DNA of 64,000 nt from Flagellimonas okinawensis (lineage in GTDB: Bacteria; Bacteroidota; Bacteroidia; Flavobacteriales; Flavobacteriaceae). Numbering within the stretch: position 1 is the first letter of the stretch; each line of letters begins with the position of its first letter. Under the pieces are notes generated by a model. The model was not told where the DNA came from. It did no database searches and saw only the letters and a program-made list of their open reading frames with translations. Positions 60,037 to 64,000 of this stretch are shown here, one piece after another. The position numbers and the translations under genes were made by a program. The stretch is from the NCBI RefSeq assembly GCF_029194005.1, contig NZ_JARFVA010000002.1:248001-312000 (forward strand). Direction: 5' to 3'.

Positions 60037-61371
60037 ATGAATCTAAAAATATACATAACTACCTTATTAGTATTGAGTTCCTTCGTTGGGATTTCCCAAG
60101 AGGTTTGGACACTCGAGGAGTGTGTGGATTATGCCATTGAGCACAACCTTCAAGTAAAAAACACATCATATAACAATGAGTCCAGCAGGGAATCATATCG
60201 TCAATCTATAAGAGACCTTTTGCCATCCGTTAACGGGTCAACCGATTATACGATCAGATACGGTAGGTCCGCTGACCCTCAGACCAACGATTATGTGAAC
60301 ACGGAATTCTTTAGTAACAACTATTCCCTCAATGCCAGCTTGGATGTGTTCCGTGGTTTTCAAAAACTGAACACCATTAGGGCCTCCAAATTTATCTACA
60401 AGGCAACCCAAGAGGATATATTACAGCAAAAGTTTTTATTGGCCTTTAGGGTGATGAGTGCCTTTTACGACATTAAGTTTTATGAAGGATTGGTGGACAA
60501 CACTTTGGAGCAATTGGAAATTTCGCAGGCAAATTATGATTTGGTCGAAAAGCAAGTGGAACTGGGGCTTATGGCCGGCGCCGATCTTTACGAGGCCGAA
60601 TCCAATTTGTTGGGTGACAAGTTCTTGTTGACCCAGAACCGAAACCAATTGGCCAACGCCAAATTGGTGCTTTTACAAGAAATGAATTTAACAGATGTGG
60701 CAGACATCAAGATACAAGAAGCCTTGGAAGCGGCTTCCGTGAATGAAGGGATTACCTTGGATACTCTTTATCAAAAAGCAAGGGGATTTGTGCCCTTGGT
60801 GAAATCACAAGAGTACCGGGTAACCGCCGCTAAAAAGCAGTTACAGGCCACAAGGGGAGGTTTGTTGCCATCTTTGGCCCTGTTTGCAGGTTACGGAACC
60901 AGTTATTTTGAGACCAATGTAGATGAGAATGGGAAAGTTATACCTTTTAGGACCCAGTTCAACGATAACCAATCCAAATTTGTGGGCGCCCAATTGAATA
61001 TCCCCATAAGCAACGGATGGGCAAATCATTCAAGGGTAAAGCAACAAAAGATTGCATACATGCAGGCAAAAAACAATCTGGAGATTCAGGAGCAGGAACT
61101 TTTTCAGTTGTTGCAACAGTTGGTCCAGGACAATCAGGCGTTAATTGCGGAATATGAACAGAGTACAAAACAGGTGGAATCGCAGCAGTTGGCCTTTACC
61201 ATTGCTCAAAAGCGGTACGAAAAAGGATTGATCAATGCTTTGGAGCTGTTTCAGGCCAAGAACCTTTATGGAGTAGCACAGAACCAGAATTTACAGGTAG
61301 GATTAAGGTTAAAAGTCAATCAGAGTACCATAGACTTTTATAGTGGACTGCCCATTTTTAATATCAACTAA
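60037..61371 (+). CDS. TolC family outer-membrane efflux protein
   Basis: 444 residues from the ATG at 60037 (MNLKIYITTLLVLSSFVGIS, signal peptide); the TTG start 6 codons earlier is unlikely. WTLEECVDYAIEHNLQVKN opens the first helical repeat, and the two long coiled-coil repeats are visible (LEISQANYDLVEKQVELGLMAGADLYEAESNLL; LAFTIAQKRYEKGLINALELFQAKNLY). Forms the outer-membrane tunnel for the adaptor and ABC pump encoded next. Confidence 0.92.
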   Translation: MNLKIYITTLLVLSSFVGISQEVWTLEECVDYAIEHNLQVKNTSYNNESSRESYRQSIRDLLPSVNGSTDYTIRYGRSADPQTNDYVNTEFFSNNYSLNASLDVFRGFQKLNTIRASKFIYKATQEDILQQKFLLAFRVMSAFYDIKFYEGLVDNTLEQLEISQANYDLVEKQVELGLMAGADLYEAESNLLGDKFLLTQNRNQLANAKLVLLQEMNLTDVADIKIQEALEAASVNEGITLDTLYQKARGFVPLVKSQEYRVTAAKKQLQATRGGLLPSLALFAGYGTSYFETNVDENGKVIPFRTQFNDNQSKFVGAQLNIPISNGWANHSRVKQQKIAYMQAKNNLEIQEQELFQLLQQLVQDNQALIAEYEQSTKQVESQQLAFTIAQKRYEKGLINALELFQAKNLYGVAQNQNLQVGLRLKVNQSTIDFYSGLPIFNIN

Positions 61372-61379
61372 AACATACC

Positions 61380-62630
61380 ATGGATATACAATTAGAAAAA
61401 AAGAAAGGACTTAAACTCAAACACTACGGCTATATCGCACTGGGCATATTGCTTTTGTTTGTGGGCTATAAATTGATTTTTGCCAGTTCCATGTCCACAT
61501 TTAGAACGGAAAAGGAACGTTTGTCCATTGCCTCGGTGACCGATGGCAAGTTTGATGACTACATTACCATAAATGGTAATGTTGCTCCGATTGCAACCAT
61601 TTATATGGATGCCTACGAAGGCGGTCGTGTGGCCGAAAAACTGATTGAAGAAGGTTCCATGGTTAAAAAGGGGGACATTATCCTTAAGTTGGAAAACATG
61701 GCCCTTTACGAGCAGATTTTGGCCAGTGAAAGCAACTTGGCACTTAAGCAGAACGACTTGCGTTCCACAAAACTTACTTTTGATTCCAGACAGGTGGAAG
61801 GCAGAAAATCCTTGGCCACCGCACAGTACGATGTACAGCGCTTAAAGCGTGCTTATGAACAGAACCAAGAGCTTTTCCAAGAAGAATTGATATCCAAGGA
61901 AACCTACTTAAAATCCAAGGAAGATTATCAATTGGCAGAAAAGCAATTGGAAATTGTGAAGCTACAGACCGAACAGGATGATGAGCTCAGGGAAACTTCG
62001 TTAAAAGGATTGGACACCGATTTGGAACGCATGCAAAAAACATTGTCCATGGTCTATGAACGATTGGACCACCTAAATGTTAGAGCTCCCGCGGATGGCC
62101 AATTAGGATTTTTGGATGCAGAAATCGGTCAGAATATTTCACAAGGGCAACGTATTGGACAGATTAATGTACTTACCGATTTTAAAATTGAGGCCGATAT
62201 CGACGAGCATTATATCGATAGGGTGAAACGCGATCTTTCCGCCACTTTGGAACGGAACGGAAACGAGTACAGCTTGCGTTTGCGCAAGGTCTACCCTGAG
62301 GTAAGGAACGGAAGGTTCCGTGTAGACCTCGTTTTTGTGGATGAAAAACCGGAGACCATTCGTGCAGGACAGAGCTACAACATCCGATTGCAATTGGGCG
62401 AATCCAACGATGCGCTTTTGTTGCCCAAGGGAGGCTTCTTCCAGAGTACGGGGGGTCAATGGGTATTCGTGGTAAGTCCGGATGGCAACGAGGCCATAAA
62501 ACGCAATGTGCGATTGGGCAAACAGAATTCAAGATATTATGAGGTCCTTGAAGGGCTTCAACCCGGAGATCAAGTGATTACCAGTAACTATGATAGTTTT
62601 GGCGATGCGGAACGGATCGTATTAAAATAG
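61380..62630 (+). CDS. HlyD/MacA-type periplasmic adaptor
   Basis: 416 residues: an N-terminal membrane anchor (YGYIALGILLLFVGYKLIFA), half lipoyl motifs (GNVAPIATIYMDAYEGGRVAEKLIEEGSMVKKGDIIL and VRAPADGQLGFL), a central coiled coil (about residues 110-215) and a beta-barrel region. It bridges the inner-membrane ABC transporter and the TolC-like tunnel. It starts 8 bases after the tolC-like stop. Confidence 0.9.
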   Translation: MDIQLEKKKGLKLKHYGYIALGILLLFVGYKLIFASSMSTFRTEKERLSIASVTDGKFDDYITINGNVAPIATIYMDAYEGGRVAEKLIEEGSMVKKGDIILKLENMALYEQILASESNLALKQNDLRSTKLTFDSRQVEGRKSLATAQYDVQRLKRAYEQNQELFQEELISKETYLKSKEDYQLAEKQLEIVKLQTEQDDELRETSLKGLDTDLERMQKTLSMVYERLDHLNVRAPADGQLGFLDAEIGQNISQGQRIGQINVLTDFKIEADIDEHYIDRVKRDLSATLERNGNEYSLRLRKVYPEVRNGRFRVDLVFVDEKPETIRAGQSYNIRLQLGESNDALLLPKGGFFQSTGGQWVFVVSPDGNEAIKRNVRLGKQNSRYYEVLEGLQPGDQVITSNYDSFGDAERIVLK

Positions 62631-62694
62631 TCCGTAGAAATGTAACATCAATCAAAATAGAAGAGTCTTTTTATAAAAAAACAACCATCAAAAA

Positions 62695-63390
62695 ATGATA
62701 CAGATAACAGATCTTAAAAAGAGTTTCCGAACAGAAGAGGTGGAGACCTTGGCGTTGAACGGAGTAAACCTAAAAGTGGAAGAAGGCGAATTTGTCGCGA
62801 TTATGGGTCCATCTGGATGTGGAAAATCCACCTTGTTGAACATTATCGGAATGCTTGACAACCCAACCGAGGGCAGCTATAATTTTGCAGGGCATGAAGT
62901 GGGCGGATTAAAAGAAAGCCAAAGAACCCAACTTAGAAAAGGAAACCTCGGGTTTGTATTCCAAAGTTTCAACCTGATAGATGAGCTCACGGTTTTTGAA
63001 AACGTGGAACTTCCTTTGATCTACCTTAAAATGAACAAGGCCGAGCGCAGGGAAAAAGTGCAAAAAGTCTTGGAGCGCATGAAGATCGCGCACAGGGAAA
63101 AACACTTTCCGCAGCAATTATCCGGTGGTCAGCAACAAAGGGTGGCTATTGCTCGGGCCGTGGTCACCAATCCAAAATTGATCTTGGCGGATGAGCCAAC
63201 GGGTAACTTGGACTCCAAAAATGGTATCGAGGTAATGAACCTGTTGACGGAACTTAACCAAGAAGGCACAACCATTGTTATGGTAACGCACTCCGATCGT
63301 GATTCACACTATGCCCACAGGGTCATTAATTTATTTGACGGTCAAATTGTGACCGAAAGCCAGAATAAGCCAATGAAAAGCATGGTATAG
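62695..63390 (+). CDS. MacB/LolD-type ABC transporter ATP-binding protein
   Basis: 231 residues with Walker A GPSGCGKST, the Q loop, signature LSGGQQQR, Walker B LILADEPTGNLDS and the H-loop VTHSD. It powers the FtsX-type permease encoded next. It is in one operon with the adaptor and TolC-like genes. Substrate unknown; peptide, macrolide-like or lipoprotein substrates are all possible. Confidence 0.93.
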   Translation: MIQITDLKKSFRTEEVETLALNGVNLKVEEGEFVAIMGPSGCGKSTLLNIIGMLDNPTEGSYNFAGHEVGGLKESQRTQLRKGNLGFVFQSFNLIDELTVFENVELPLIYLKMNKAERREKVQKVLERMKIAHREKHFPQQLSGGQQQRVAIARAVVTNPKLILADEPTGNLDSKNGIEVMNLLTELNQEGTTIVMVTHSDRDSHYAHRVINLFDGQIVTESQNKPMKSMV

Positions 63391-63431
63391 GAGTTTAATT
63401 CATCAATCAAAAAAACAATCAAATCAATCAC

Positions 63432-64000
63432 ATGTTCAAAAACCACCTAAATATCGCTTGGAGGACAATCAAAAAAGACAAGCTCTTCACCATTATAAAA
63501 GTAGGGGGGTTTGCCGTGGGTATTGCCGCTTGCCTTTTAATTGCCCTATTTATTCGTAACGAGGTTAGCTACGATCAGCATTATGCCCAGAAGAATCAAA
63601 TTTATAGAGTGGTTTTTCAGGGGGTGCTCCAGGGAGAGGTAATGAAGAGCACGCATTTTCAATTACCATTTGCCGAGGCGCTGCAATCTGATTTTCCAGA
63701 AATAGCGAAGGCGGGAAAGGTCAATACGATTGAAATTTTTGGAGCGGGCAAAAGAGGTTTTCGAATCAGCGGGGCACAAGAGAATACCTTTGAGGAGAAC
63801 TTTATTCTAGCAGACCAAGAGGCTTTTGATATTTTGGAAATCAACTTGGAGCAAGGAGATGCATCAACGGCTTTGACCAATCCCAAGAGCATTGTGATTT
63901 CCCAATCCAAGGCAGAGAAATATTTTCCCAACGGAAATGCCTTGCAACGGACTATATTTTTGGACAACGATACCTCCAATCCCTACACGGTAACGGGTGT
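63432..64000 (+). CDS. MacB/FtsX-type ABC transporter permease, 3' end outside window
   Basis: Read by hand from the ATG at 63432; 189 codons are open to the right edge. MFKNHLNIAWRTIKKDKLF then a membrane helix (GGFAVGIAACLLIALFI) and the start of a MacB periplasmic domain (EVSYDQHYAQKNQIYRVV; FQLPFAEALQSDFPEIAK; ADQEAFDILEINLEQGD). This is the usual N-terminus of Bacteroidota FtsX-type permeases of about 800 residues. Confidence 0.9.
   Translation, partial: MFKNHLNIAWRTIKKDKLFTIIKVGGFAVGIAACLLIALFIRNEVSYDQHYAQKNQIYRVVFQGVLQGEVMKSTHFQLPFAEALQSDFPEIAKAGKVNTIEIFGAGKRGFRISGAQENTFEENFILADQEAFDILEINLEQGDASTALTNPKSIVISQSKAEKYFPNGNALQRTIFLDNDTSNPYTVTG

Noticed and set aside
1..64000. CRISPR arrays and rRNA genes
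   Set aside because: I saw no regularly spaced short repeats with unique spacers and no rRNA-like sequence.

Overview
The window looks like a chromosome segment of a marine-type Bacteroidota, most likely family Flavobacteriaceae (my guess is a Muricauda/Flagellimonas relative). The support is: a CTnDOT-type transfer region with Bacteroidota-specific Tra proteins, BfmA/MobB mobilisation genes and RteC; a SusC/SusD pair; DUF6520 and BioF2-type proteins; weak Shine-Dalgarno sequences; and promoter-like TAnnTTTG boxes. Genus is inference only.

Positions 1 to about 50083 appear to be one integrative and conjugative element (ICE), or a stack of nested elements. Its right end is marked by an integrase gene (48677-49888) facing a displaced 3' half of a CAT-anticodon tRNA (50040-50081). 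The left end and the intact tRNA must lie outside the window. Backbone: ssb, radC-like, bfmA, mobB relaxase, coupling protein (7754-12094), then the convergent tra operon traE-F-G-I-J-K-M-N (18868 down to 12095), a replication-like ATPase set and rteC (26974-29575).

Several visibly more AT-rich cargo islands sit in this backbone. (1) 1-7118: an XRE controller with a palindromic operator, an MmeI-like DNA methyltransferase, a RhuM protein, a DEAD/DEAH helicase and a GIY-YIG protein running off the left edge; together a likely restriction-modification module. (2) 19492-26919: a four-gene operon of 5-methylcytosine methyltransferase, a 958-residue protein with two GHKL ATPase domains (MORC/Hsp90-like at the N-terminus, histidine-kinase-like at the C-terminus), a receiver-domain protein and an OLD-like ATPase with a TOPRIM-like segment. 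This is the best candidate for a poorly described defence system: a DNA-methylation module coupled to a two-component-like relay. (3) 29588-41432: an oxoamine synthase/GNAT fusion, a STAS-like protein, an AraC regulator, MauE, a small exported two-cysteine peptide, a zinc metalloprotease and SusD/SusC. Three promoters here share a 28-nt operator-like sequence, so these genes look like one regulon. (4) 42133-48597: integron-cassette-like units (a two-gene unknown pair and a reverse transcriptase with a duplicated structured 106-bp sequence) followed by decayed genes (HerA-like, transposase, DUF6088).

From 50084 onward the sequence looks like core chromosome: hutG/hutF of histidine breakdown, a histidine kinase/sigma-54 activator pair with a good -24/-12 promoter just downstream, Gre/Rnk-like factors and small envelope proteins, then a second kinase/sigma-54 activator pair divergent from a TolC/HlyD/MacB-type efflux operon whose permease is cut by the right edge.

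All calls come from reading the sequence; no database search was run.
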